Source: Cryobacterium sp. BB307 (GTDB lineage: Bacteria > Actinomycetota > Actinomycetes > Actinomycetales > Microbacteriaceae). Taken from it: DNA of 64,000 bases. The translations under genes and the position numbers were made by a program. The stretch covers positions 434,001-498,000 of the forward strand of contig NZ_JAANZA010000002.1 of NCBI RefSeq assembly GCF_012274275.1. Reading direction: 5' to 3'. This document shows positions 1 to 7,315 of the stretch, one piece after another; the stretch's first letter is position 1; each line of letters begins with the position of its first letter. The notes beneath the pieces were generated by a model that saw only the letters and a program-made list of their open reading frames with translations, was not told the DNA's origin and made no database searches.

Positions 1-206
1 TCGGCGCTCAGCCGCTTCGCGGCGGCCTCGAACGAGATGCGGGTGCGGGTGGAGTCCTCGAAGAACAGGTTGACGACGGTCCGGCCCCGCAGGGTCGGAA
101 GCTTCGGCACCGAGCGGCTGGCGACATCCGCCATGTCCTCCGCGACGTCGAGGATGCCGATGGCGTCGTCGCGGGTCAGGTCGCGGGTCGACAGCAGGTG
201 CCTCAT
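1..206 (-). CDS. pyrB: Aspartate carbamoyltransferase, N-terminal part (cut by window edge)
   Basis: Only the first 68 codons lie in the window; the gene runs off the left edge. The protein begins [20 protein letters not shown] and reaches the family motif [13 protein letters not shown], whose STRT loop binds carbamoyl phosphate. The enzyme joins carbamoyl phosphate to aspartate in the second step of UMP synthesis, in the cytoplasm. The ATG overlaps the pyrR stop as ATGA, so the two genes are co-transcribed and probably translationally coupled. It should share the PyrR-dependent control seen upstream of pyrR. Identity is firm despite truncation. Confidence 0.95.
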   Translation of the reverse strand, partial: MRHLLSTRDLTRDDAIGILDVAEDMADVASRSVPKLPTLRGRTVVNLFFEDSTRTRISFEAAAKRLSA

Positions 207-760
207 CGCGCCTGCCCTTCCGATGGGCTCGGTGTCTCGATGGAGACGTGCTCCTCACCGTCGACCTCGCGCACACGCACGTTGACGCGTTCGGCAGCGG
301 ACGACGGCAGGTTCTTACCGACGAAGTCGGCCCGGATCGGCAATTCCCGGTGGCCACGGTCGACGAGCACGGCCAGCCGGACCGCGCGCGGCCTGCCCAA
401 GTCACCGAGCGCGTCCAGCGCCGCGCGAATCGTCCGCCCGGAGTAGAGCACGTCGTCGACCAGCACGACGGTCTTGCCGTCGATCCCGCCGGACGGAATG
501 CGAGTGGGCCGCGGCGTGCGGGTCGGGTTCCGGCCGAGGTCGTCGCGGTACATCGTGACGTCGAGTGTCCCGACCTGGCCGCTGCCCGGCTCAATGCTGT
601 CGAGGATGCTGGCGATGCGCTCGGCCAGCACGGCGCCGCGCGTCGGAATTCCCAGGATGACGAGGTCGCTGCCGCCATGATTCGACTCGAGGATCTCGTG
701 CGAGATGCGCGTGAGCGCCCTGGTGATGTCAGAGGACTGCAAAACGGTGCGCGCAGTCAT
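203..760 (-). CDS. pyrR: PyrR: pyr operon RNA-binding regulator / uracil phosphoribosyltransferase
   Basis: This 185-aa protein has the PRPP-binding loop [13 protein letters not shown] typical of type I phosphoribosyltransferases. The PyrR family binds pyr leader RNA in response to UMP/UTP and usually keeps weak uracil phosphoribosyltransferase activity. The reading frame is open further upstream, but the start chosen (MTARTVLQ) sits directly behind a strong AAGGAGG ribosome binding site and gives the normal family length. The upstream frame holds only low-complexity Arg/Pro sequence. The gene precedes pyrB with an ATGA overlap. A PyrR-binding-loop match lies a few bases upstream of its own ribosome binding site, which predicts autoregulation. 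Confidence 0.95.
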   Translation of the reverse strand: MTARTVLQSSDITRALTRISHEILESNHGGSDLVILGIPTRGAVLAERIASILDSIEPGSGQVGTLDVTMYRDDLGRNPTRTPRPTRIPSGGIDGKTVVLVDDVLYSGRTIRAALDALGDLGRPRAVRLAVLVDRGHRELPIRADFVGKNLPSSAAERVNVRVREVDGEEHVSIETPSPSEGQAR

Positions 761-765
761 ACCGA

Positions 766-791
766 CCTCCTTCCCCGCCTCTCCGGACGGC
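766..791 (-). promoter_or_regulatory. Putative PyrR-binding loop overlapping the pyrR translation start region
   Basis: Read on the minus strand, this stretch contains UCCGGAGAGGC, which fits the described PyrR binding-loop consensus UCC-N-G-N-GAGG-Y. It is closed by a short CCG/CGG stem. It lies immediately upstream of the AAGGAGG ribosome binding site of pyrR. In mycobacteria PyrR is known to repress pyr translation by binding RNA close to the ribosome binding site; the same mode is inferred here. Confidence 0.6.
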
Positions 792-809
792 TTTAAAGGA
801 TGTCTTCTT

Positions 810-836
810 GCCTCAAGCATACTGCGTGCTCGAGGC
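810..836 (-). terminator. Hairpin between nusB and pyrR
   Basis: An inverted repeat with 10-nt arms (810-819 and 827-836) and a 7-nt loop. On the minus-strand RNA every arm position pairs, one as G-U; on the plus strand that position is an A-C mismatch. So the structure belongs to the minus-strand transcript. It lies 25 nt after the nusB stop and has no T-run behind it. It could be a weak terminator or a processing or leader structure of the pyr operon. Confidence 0.4.
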
Positions 837-860
837 GAGCCTCTCGCGTGTGATGGCGGG

Positions 861-1271
861 TCAGACGACGGCGGCGATGCGCCCAAGCAGCCCGTTCACG
901 AAGCCGGCAGAGTCGTCGGTGCTGTAAGTCGTCGCAGCTTCGACCGCTTCCGCGATCGCCACGGCAGCGGGGATGTCGTCGTTGTAGGCGAGCTCCCAGA
1001 TGCCGATGCGCGTGATCGCCCGGTCGAGCGCGGGCATCCGCTTGATGGTCCAGCCCTGGGCGTAGGTCTCGATGAGCTCGTCGATCTCGACGCGGTGCTC
1101 CTCGACCCCCTCGACGATCTGTCGCGCGTACTCCCAGGAGGCGGTGCGCGCCGGTTCGCGGGCGGCACGACCGGCCTCCTCGGCGAGCAGGTCACCGACC
1201 GGCCGCTGCGTTAGGTCTGCGCTGTACAGCAGGTCGAGGGCGCGCTTGCGCGCCTTGGTGCGTGCGCTCAT
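861..1271 (-). CDS. nusB: Transcription antitermination factor NusB
   Basis: A 136-aa, mostly helical protein starting MSARTKARKRALDLLYSAD, the typical NusB opening, and ending near GFVNGLLGRIA, the usual C-terminal motif. NusB pairs with NusE (S10) to bind boxA RNA and supports rRNA antitermination. Length is normal for the family. It lies directly downstream of efp on the same strand with only a few bases between them, so the two are probably one transcript. This efp-nusB-pyr order is common in Actinobacteria. Confidence 0.95.
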   Translation of the reverse strand: MSARTKARKRALDLLYSADLTQRPVGDLLAEEAGRAAREPARTASWEYARQIVEGVEEHRVEIDELIETYAQGWTIKRMPALDRAITRIGIWELAYNDDIPAAVAIAEAVEAATTYSTDDSAGFVNGLLGRIAAVV

Positions 1272-1276
1272 ACGCG

Positions 1277-1840
1277 CTAGTCGTTCACGCGGCCGAGGTA
1301 GTCCCCGGTGCGCGTGTCGACCTTGACCTTGGTGCCCGCCTCGAGGAACAGCGGGACCTGGATCTGGTAGCCGGTCTCAACCGTCGCGGGCTTGGTGCCG
1401 CCGGTGGAGCGGTCGCCCTGCAGGCCCGGCTCGGTGTAGGTGATCTCCAGCACCACGGATGCCGGCAGGTCCAGGTAGAGAGGGTTGCCGTTGTTCAGGG
1501 CGATGGTGACCGGCTGGTTCTCCAGCAGGAAGTTCGCGGCGTCGCCGACGACGGTCTCCGACACGGTCACCTGGTCGTAGTCGGTCGCGTCCATGAACAC
1601 GAAGCCGTCGCCGTCACGGTACAGGTAGGTGAAGTCGCGGCGGTCGACGTTCTCGAAATCGAGCTTGGTGCCCGCGTTGTAGGTGCGGTCCACGGTCTTG
1701 CCGGTGACGACGTTCTTGAGCTTGGTGCGCACGAACGCGCCACCCTTGCCCGGCTTCACGTGCTGGAACTCGATCACCGTCCACAGCGCGCCGTCGATGT
1801 TGAGAACGGCACCGTTCTTGATGTCAGCGGTAGAGGCCAT
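1277..1840 (-). CDS. efp: Elongation factor P
   Basis: At 187 aa this is a full-length EF-P with KOW-like, central and C-terminal OB domains. It begins [20 protein letters not shown]. The conserved loop PGKGGAF near residue 32-38 carries the lysine that is modified in many bacteria. EF-P enters the ribosomal E/P region and relieves stalling at polyproline. It is followed closely by nusB. The roughly 100-bp gap to aroB upstream may hold its promoter, though no clear boxes are visible. Confidence 0.97.
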   Translation of the reverse strand: MASTADIKNGAVLNIDGALWTVIEFQHVKPGKGGAFVRTKLKNVVTGKTVDRTYNAGTKLDFENVDRRDFTYLYRDGDGFVFMDATDYDQVTVSETVVGDAANFLLENQPVTIALNNGNPLYLDLPASVVLEITYTEPGLQGDRSTGGTKPATVETGYQIQVPLFLEAGTKVKVDTRTGDYLGRVND

Positions 1841-1939
1841 GAGAGTTCCTGTTCGTGAGTCGTCGGTGGGCGTAGCGCCCGAGCCATTGTAGTTGTTGGA
1901 AACCGGTTGGTTGGAAACCGGTGGGGCGGGACCGGTGGC

Positions 1940-3010
1940 TTAGGAGCCGATCTCCTGGTAGGCGGCGAAGAGCAGCGACTCGTCCGGTCCGGCGAGCACG
2001 GTCGGCCGGGCGACGTCGTCGAGCACGATGAAGCGCAGCAGGTCGCCGCGCGCCTTCTTGTCCCGCTTCATCACCGACAGCAGAGTGTTCCAGCGGCCGG
2101 CCGGGTAGGTCACCGGCAACTGCAGGGACTCGAGGATGCTGCGGTGCCGGTCGACGACGGCGTCGGAGAGTCGGCCGGTCAGCCGAGCGAGTTCCGCCGC
2201 GTACATCATGCCGATCGCGACCGCGGCGCCGTGACGCCACTGGTACCGTTCGGCGAATTCGATGGCGTGGCCGAGCGTGTGCCCGTAGTTGAGGATCTCG
2301 CGCTCGCCTGCCTCCTTGAAGTCGTTGCCGACCACCCTGGCCTTGATGCCGATCGACAACTCGACGATGCGCCGGAAGGCGTCCGAGTTGGGGTCGGTCG
2401 CTGCCGTGACATCGGCCTCGATCAGCTCGAGGATCTCAGGCTCGGCGATGAAGCCGTACTTGACGACCTCGCCGAAGCCCGCGAGCACCTCCATCTGGCT
2501 GAGACCGTCGAGCAGGTCGAGGTCGACGATCACCGCGGACGGCTCATAGAACGAGCCAACCAAGTTCTTGCCCTCGTTGGTGTTGATACCGGTCTTGCCG
2601 CCGATCGCGGCATCCACCATGCCCAGCACGGTGGTCGGCACCTGGATGAGCCGGACCCCGCGCAGCCAGGTGGCTGCGACGAAACCGGCGAGGTCGGTTG
2701 CTGCTCCCCCGCCCATGCCGATAACCGCATCGGAACGCGTGAAGTCGGACTGTCCCATGATCTGCCAGCAGAACGCGGCAACCTCGACCCGTTTGCCGGC
2801 CTCGGCATCCGGCACCTCGGCAAGAAGCACCTCGAAGTCGCCGGCCAGGGACTGCCGGAGCGCCTCGGCCCGTGCCCCGAGCGTCGGCGGGTGCACCACG
2901 AGCACCTTGCGCACCCCGGAACCGAGCTGCGCTGCGATTTCGGCGCTCGTGCCGCGTCCGAAGATGACGTCGTAGGGGTTGGTACCGGCGACGGTGATGG
3001 TCGTCGTCAT
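1940..3010 (-). CDS. aroB: 3-Dehydroquinate synthase
   Basis: This 356-aa protein carries the NAD-binding GGGAATDLAGF region, the substrate motif GGKTGINTNEGKN and the metal-site region YGHTLGHAIE. It converts DAHP to 3-dehydroquinate, the second step of the shikimate pathway. The open frame extends upstream, but the start [14 protein letters not shown] follows AAGGAG at good spacing and matches family length. Its ATG overlaps the aroK stop as ATGA. It is the last gene of an aroE-aroC-aroK-aroB run. Confidence 0.97.
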   Translation of the reverse strand: MTTTITVAGTNPYDVIFGRGTSAEIAAQLGSGVRKVLVVHPPTLGARAEALRQSLAGDFEVLLAEVPDAEAGKRVEVAAFCWQIMGQSDFTRSDAVIGMGGGAATDLAGFVAATWLRGVRLIQVPTTVLGMVDAAIGGKTGINTNEGKNLVGSFYEPSAVIVDLDLLDGLSQMEVLAGFGEVVKYGFIAEPEILELIEADVTAATDPNSDAFRRIVELSIGIKARVVGNDFKEAGEREILNYGHTLGHAIEFAERYQWRHGAAVAIGMMYAAELARLTGRLSDAVVDRHRSILESLQLPVTYPAGRWNTLLSVMKRDKKARGDLLRFIVLDDVARPTVLAGPDESLLFAAYQEIGS

Positions 3011-3528
3011 GCTTGCTCCTTGGTGCTTGGTCGTCTGCTCAGCCAGTTGGCGATGTCGTGGGCGAGCTTCGGGGCGCTGTGCCTCGATGTGTCCCAGGTT
3101 GCCGTGGCGAGCTGGGCGTAGAGGGCGCGACGGCTCTCCACCAGCCGCATCCACGCGTCGATGCCGCCGGTGATGAGCGGTCGCGTGTGCGAGTCCAGTC
3201 GCTCGGCGGCTGCCTCCGGGCTCACGGTGAGTCCGATCACAGTGAGCTGGGCAAGGTCGCGTTGGGTGTCCGGGTTGAGCACTGCTCCCCCGCCCAGCGA
3301 GACGATCGCATGCTCACCCAGGGCGCGCGCGACCTCAGCGCGCTCGAGGGCGCGGAAGTGCTCTTCGCCGTGGGCCGCGAAGATGTCGGGGATCGGGCCG
3401 TGGGCCTCCCGGATCCGGTGGTCGACGTCGATGAACGGCACCTCGAGCAGACGAGCGACGTGACGGCCGATGCGCGTCTTGCCCGCGGCGGGCGGGCCGA
3501 TGATCACGGCGACGGGCGATTCGGTCAT
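3007..3528 (-). CDS. aroK: Shikimate kinase
   Basis: This 173-aa P-loop kinase has Walker A GPPAAGKT at residues 10-17, the shikimate-binding DVDH motif and GGGAVL. It phosphorylates shikimate at the 3-hydroxyl with ATP. The start [11 protein letters not shown] was chosen because it gives the family's usual N-terminus a few residues before the P-loop and overlaps the aroC stop as ATGA. A longer upstream frame has only Arg-rich shadow sequence. It is coupled at both ends to aroC and aroB by 4-nt overlaps. Confidence 0.96.
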   Translation of the reverse strand: MTESPVAVIIGPPAAGKTRIGRHVARLLEVPFIDVDHRIREAHGPIPDIFAAHGEEHFRALERAEVARALGEHAIVSLGGGAVLNPDTQRDLAQLTVIGLTVSPEAAAERLDSHTRPLITGGIDAWMRLVESRRALYAQLATATWDTSRHSAPKLAHDIANWLSRRPSTKEQA

Positions 3529-4733
3529 TCGGGTGAGAACAGGGCTGGGTCGGTGCGCAGGTTGTCGGGGATCGCGGCCAGGTAGCCCTGGAGGTTGCGC
3601 CTGGTCTCCTCGAGGGAGTCGCCGCCGAACTTCTCCAGCACGGCGTTGGCGAGCACGAGCGCGACCATGGCCTCGCCGACCACGCCCGCGGCCGGCACGG
3701 CGCACACGTCGGAGCGCTGATGGTGCGCATCCGCCGTGCCTCCGGTGGCGACGTCGACGGTGCGCAGGGCGTGCGGGACGGTTGAGATCGGTTTCATCGC
3801 GGCGGACACGCGCAGCACGGTTCCGGTGCTCATGCCGCCCTCTGTGCCACCGGCACGATCGGATGCGCGGGCGATGCCGGAGTCGGTCTGGAACAACTCG
3901 TCGTGGGCCTGGGACCCGCGGCGTGCTGCGGTGAGGAACCCGTCGCCCACCTCGACGCCCTTGATGGCCTGGATGCCCATGAGGGCGGCGGCGAGCTGCG
4001 CATCCAGACGGCGATCCCAGTGGGTGTACGAGCCGAGTCCGGGCGGCACGCCGTACGCGAGAACTTCGACGACTCCACCGAGCGTGTCGCCCGCCTCGTG
4101 CGCGTCATCGACCTCGGCGACCATCCTGGTCGAGGTGTCGGGGTCGAAGCAGCGCAGCGGGTCGGCGTCCAATGCGGCGACGTCATCGGGTGTCGGCAGG
4201 GCGCTGCCCGCTGGCACCCGCACGGAGCCGATCGACAGGGTGTGGCTGATGACCCGGATGCCGAGCTGTTCCAAGAATGAGCGCGCGACCGCGCCCAGGG
4301 CAACGCGCGCGGCGGTCTCTCGCGCGCTGGCGCGTTCGAGCACGTTGCGGGCCTCGTCGAAGCCGTACTTCTGCATGCCGGTGAGGTCGGCGTGCCCGGG
4401 ACGTGGCCGGGTCAGCGGGGCGCCGCGGCCCTTGGGGAGAGTCGCAGGGTCGACTGGTTCAGCGCTCATCACCTCGACCCAGCGGGGCCACTCGGTGTTG
4501 CCGATCCGCACCGCGATGGGGCTGCCGATGCTCGCACCGAACCGGACGCCCGCGGAAATAGCGAGCTCGTCCTGCTCGAACTTCTGCCTGGCACCACGGC
4601 CGTAGCCCAGGCGGCGCCGGGCCAGATCCTCGCGGATGGCATCGAGGCTGACCGGCACTCCGGCCGGGAGCCCCTCGAGGATCGCAATGAGCTCGGGGCC
4701 GTGCGATTCCCCAGCGGTCAACCAACGAAGCAT
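3525..4733 (-). CDS. aroC: Chorismate synthase
   Basis: A 402-aa protein beginning [15 protein letters not shown], the signature start of the family, with internal signatures [23 protein letters not shown] and GSQAHDE. It removes phosphate from EPSP using reduced FMN to make chorismate, the branch point for aromatic compounds. The start is set by the conserved N-terminus; the same frame is open further up only as a shadow of aroE. It is followed by aroK with an ATGA overlap. Confidence 0.97.
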   Translation of the reverse strand: MLRWLTAGESHGPELIAILEGLPAGVPVSLDAIREDLARRRLGYGRGARQKFEQDELAISAGVRFGASIGSPIAVRIGNTEWPRWVEVMSAEPVDPATLPKGRGAPLTRPRPGHADLTGMQKYGFDEARNVLERASARETAARVALGAVARSFLEQLGIRVISHTLSIGSVRVPAGSALPTPDDVAALDADPLRCFDPDTSTRMVAEVDDAHEAGDTLGGVVEVLAYGVPPGLGSYTHWDRRLDAQLAAALMGIQAIKGVEVGDGFLTAARRGSQAHDELFQTDSGIARASDRAGGTEGGMSTGTVLRVSAAMKPISTVPHALRTVDVATGGTADAHHQRSDVCAVPAAGVVGEAMVALVLANAVLEKFGGDSLEETRRNLQGYLAAIPDNLRTDPALFSPE

Positions 4734-4755
4734 GTAATCGATCTTCCCACAGCCG

Positions 4756-5583
4756 TCAGTGCCCGATTGCCCGGCGCATGGCCGTGAGCACGGCGGCTTC
4801 GTCGTCCAGCGGCTGGTCCGGGTCGCCGGTGACGAAGATCCGCACCTGCCGGAGCGCCTGGTGCAGCAGCATCCCGAGACCGGATGCCGCGGTCCCGCCG
4901 ACCGCCGCCCAGGACCGTGCGATGGCGGTCGGCCACGGCGCGTAGGCGACGTCGAACAGCGGAACCGACTGCCGAAGCTCGGTCGGCAGTTCGCGGCCGA
5001 GCGCGGCGTCGCCGGGCAGGGTGCTGATGACCACGTCCGCGTTCTGCGCCGCCTCACGCACCGCGGTGTCGAAGTCGTGAGCGGTTGCGGTGACGCCGAG
5101 TCGGGTGGCGAGCTTGAGCGCTTCGCCCGCCTTCCCCGGCGTGCGTGCGCCGATGACGACGCATGTCGCGCCGAGGCCGTGCACCGCGGCGATCACCGAT
5201 GACGCTGTCGCTCCCGCGCCGAGAAGCAGCACGGTCCTCGGGCTGGTTACGCCCAGTTCGCGAAGCGCCTGCTGCACGCCGTAGATGTCGGTGTTGAACC
5301 CGGCCCTCGCCCCGTCGCGGAGCAACACGGTGTTCACGGCACCGACCTGTGCGGCGACCGGTTCGACCTCGGCCAGCAGCGGCAGTGCCTCGCGCTTGAG
5401 CGGCATGGTGAGCGAGAGGCCACGCCAGTCCGGTCCGCAGCTCGCGAGGAAGTCGGCAAGTCCGCCTGCGCCGACCTCGATCGCGGTGTACTCCCAATCG
5501 AGACCGAGCACGTCGTAGGCGGCCCGGTGCAGCACAGGGGACTTCGAGTGCGCGATCGGCGACCCGAGGACTGCGAGCCTCAT
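4756..5583 (-). CDS. aroE: Shikimate dehydrogenase
   Basis: This 275-aa protein has the substrate loop [10 protein letters not shown] at residues 7-16, the conserved lysine in TMPLKREA and the NADP-binding glycine motif [10 protein letters not shown]. It reduces 3-dehydroshikimate with NADPH. The start [14 protein letters not shown] overlaps the mltG stop as ATGA. It belongs to the same operon as aroC, aroK and aroB. The linkage aroE-mltG-ruvX-alaS is widespread in Actinobacteria. Confidence 0.95.
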   Translation of the reverse strand: MRLAVLGSPIAHSKSPVLHRAAYDVLGLDWEYTAIEVGAGGLADFLASCGPDWRGLSLTMPLKREALPLLAEVEPVAAQVGAVNTVLLRDGARAGFNTDIYGVQQALRELGVTSPRTVLLLGAGATASSVIAAVHGLGATCVVIGARTPGKAGEALKLATRLGVTATAHDFDTAVREAAQNADVVISTLPGDAALGRELPTELRQSVPLFDVAYAPWPTAIARSWAAVGGTAASGLGMLLHQALRQVRIFVTGDPDQPLDDEAAVLTAMRRAIGH

Positions 5584-6854
5584 CCGCAGGTGGGGCTTCT
5601 GGTATCCCGGCACCACTGCTGCAGCTGCTTCACTGCCGCGTTGTGCTGGCTCAGGGTGTCGGAGAACACGGTCTCCCCGGTCTCCAGGTTGACCGTGACG
5701 AAGTACAGCCACGCCCCGTCGGCGGGCTCGAGCGCCGCTCTGATGGCGAGGTCCCCTGCCGCGCCGATCGGCCCGATCGGCAGACCGGCATGCACGTAGG
5801 TGTTGTACGGGTTGTCGTCGGTGAGTTCTTCGGTGTTGCTGAAGACGCCGCCGTCGAGCCGCTCGCCGTGCGCCCAGGCGTAACCGTAGTGCGAGGTCGA
5901 GTCGAACTGCAGCAGCATGCCGCTCTTCACCCGGTTCTGGACCACACGCGAGACCTTGTAGAAGTCCTCCGCCTTGCTGCCGGCCTCACGCTGGATGAGC
6001 GACGCGATGGTGAGCACCCGATGCCGGTCCTCCGGGGCAACACCGGCGGCATCCAGCGACTCGAAGGTGCGATTCACGAGCCGCTCGAGCACAGAGCGGG
6101 CCGTGACCCCTGGATCGAAGGTGTAGGTGGCCGGGAACAGGTAGCCCTCGATGCTCGGGGCCTCTGCGGGGATGCCGAAGCTCGCGAGGTCCTCGGCCTC
6201 TGCCTGAAACTCCTCGATCGGGATCTCGGTGGCCGCGCTCAGGATCTCAAACGCCTGGTCCTTGCTCTTGCCCTCCTGGATGAGCGCGGTGTTCTCGACA
6301 CGATTGGCCGGGTCCTGCAGCGCGTCGAGCGCCGCTTGCGCGCTCATCTGCTCTTTGAGCACGTAGAAGCCAGGGAAGAACTGAACGTTCGGGTCCGCCA
6401 GGAGCAGGTCGTAGAACGCGTCGAAACTGGCGATCACGTTCGCCTCGAGCAGCGCGCGCGCCACTGCGGCGCCGTTGTCGCCGCTGTTGATGACGATGGT
6501 CGCCTCGCCCGTGCCGCTGCCCTCGAAGTCGGCCGGCGGCAGCTCCCAGCCGAGCACCTTGCGGATCTGGTCCTCGTAGTTGGCCCACACGACCGCCGTC
6601 GCACCGGCGCCGAGGCCGAGCACAACGACGATGGAGATCAGCCACGGAATCCAGCGGCGCCGCTTGCGGGGGCCCCGGTCCCTGACCCGGTCCTGCCGCT
6701 CGCTGCGGCGAGGCCGACGCGCGGTCGGCTCCCGGCGTGCAGAGCGTCTGGTCGGCAGCCCGTCGCCGTCGGCGGGTTCCGTCGGTTGCTCCGCTGCAGC
6801 CTGCGGCTGCGTGGTGAAGATGTCGTCCCAGTTGGGCTCGTCTGCCACGATCAC
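5580..6854 (-). CDS. mltG: Endolytic murein transglycosylase MltG
   Basis: A 424-aa protein: a charged Arg-rich cytoplasmic N-terminus to about residue 68, one transmembrane helix (WIPWLISIVVVLGLGAG), then an extracytoplasmic YceG/MltG domain. The conserved segment IASLIQREAGSKAEDFYKVS includes the catalytic glutamate. MltG cuts nascent glycan strands and is thought to terminate peptidoglycan polymerisation. The start is GTG, overlapping the ruvX stop as GTGA. The ribosome binding site (CAAGGACC) is weak, as expected for a coupled gene. Confidence 0.93.
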   Translation of the reverse strand: MIVADEPNWDDIFTTQPQAAAEQPTEPADGDGLPTRRSARREPTARRPRRSERQDRVRDRGPRKRRRWIPWLISIVVVLGLGAGATAVVWANYEDQIRKVLGWELPPADFEGSGTGEATIVINSGDNGAAVARALLEANVIASFDAFYDLLLADPNVQFFPGFYVLKEQMSAQAALDALQDPANRVENTALIQEGKSKDQAFEILSAATEIPIEEFQAEAEDLASFGIPAEAPSIEGYLFPATYTFDPGVTARSVLERLVNRTFESLDAAGVAPEDRHRVLTIASLIQREAGSKAEDFYKVSRVVQNRVKSGMLLQFDSTSHYGYAWAHGERLDGGVFSNTEELTDDNPYNTYVHAGLPIGPIGAAGDLAIRAALEPADGAWLYFVTVNLETGETVFSDTLSQHNAAVKQLQQWCRDTRSPTCG

Positions 6855-7315
6855 GGTCCTTGGGTTGAGACGACGAGCTCACCCGGTGCCGTACCGGACG
6901 AGCGCTCGAAGTCGAGGGCGTGCTGAAGGATTATAGTTGCGGCCACCTGATCGATGACCTTCCGAGAGCCCTTGGTGTCGCGCCCGGCGGCGTGCAGGGA
7001 CTGCTGGGCGCTCACGGTGGAGAGGCGCTCGTCGACCAACCTCACCGGGCGCCCGCCTACGGCGAGCCGAGCGGCGAACTCGGCGGCGTCATCCGTCGAC
7101 CTCGTCCGCGCCCCCGACAGGGACAGCGGCAGTCCCACGATCAACTCGATTGCCTCCAGGTCGGAGGCGATCGCCAGGATCGCAGTGACGTCGCCGTCGC
7201 CGCGGGTGACGGTTTCGACGGGGGTTGCGAGCATGCCGTGCAGGTCGCTGCGCGCAACGCCCACGCGGACGGTGCCAACGTCGATGCCGAGCCGGACGCC
7301 ACTGCGCATGGTCAC
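6851..7315 (-). CDS. ruvX: RuvX/YqgF-family RNase H-fold nuclease
   Basis: This 154-aa protein starts RLGIDVGTVRVGVARSD near residue 8, the first strand and acidic residue of the RNase H-like fold, and ends with the DQVAAT-type conserved helix. The family is called putative Holliday-junction resolvase and also acts in 16S rRNA 5' maturation in some bacteria. The start is GTG overlapping the alaS stop; an in-frame ATG two codons later is an alternative. It lies between alaS and mltG, both overlapping. Confidence 0.92.
   Translation of the reverse strand: MTMRSGVRLGIDVGTVRVGVARSDLHGMLATPVETVTRGDGDVTAILAIASDLEAIELIVGLPLSLSGARTRSTDDAAEFAARLAVGGRPVRLVDERLSTVSAQQSLHAAGRDTKGSRKVIDQVAATIILQHALDFERSSGTAPGELVVSTQGP

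Noticed and set aside
4734..5057. N-terminal extension of chorismate synthase
   Set aside because: It is a shadow of aroE in another frame; the conserved [12 protein letters not shown] start is at 4733.
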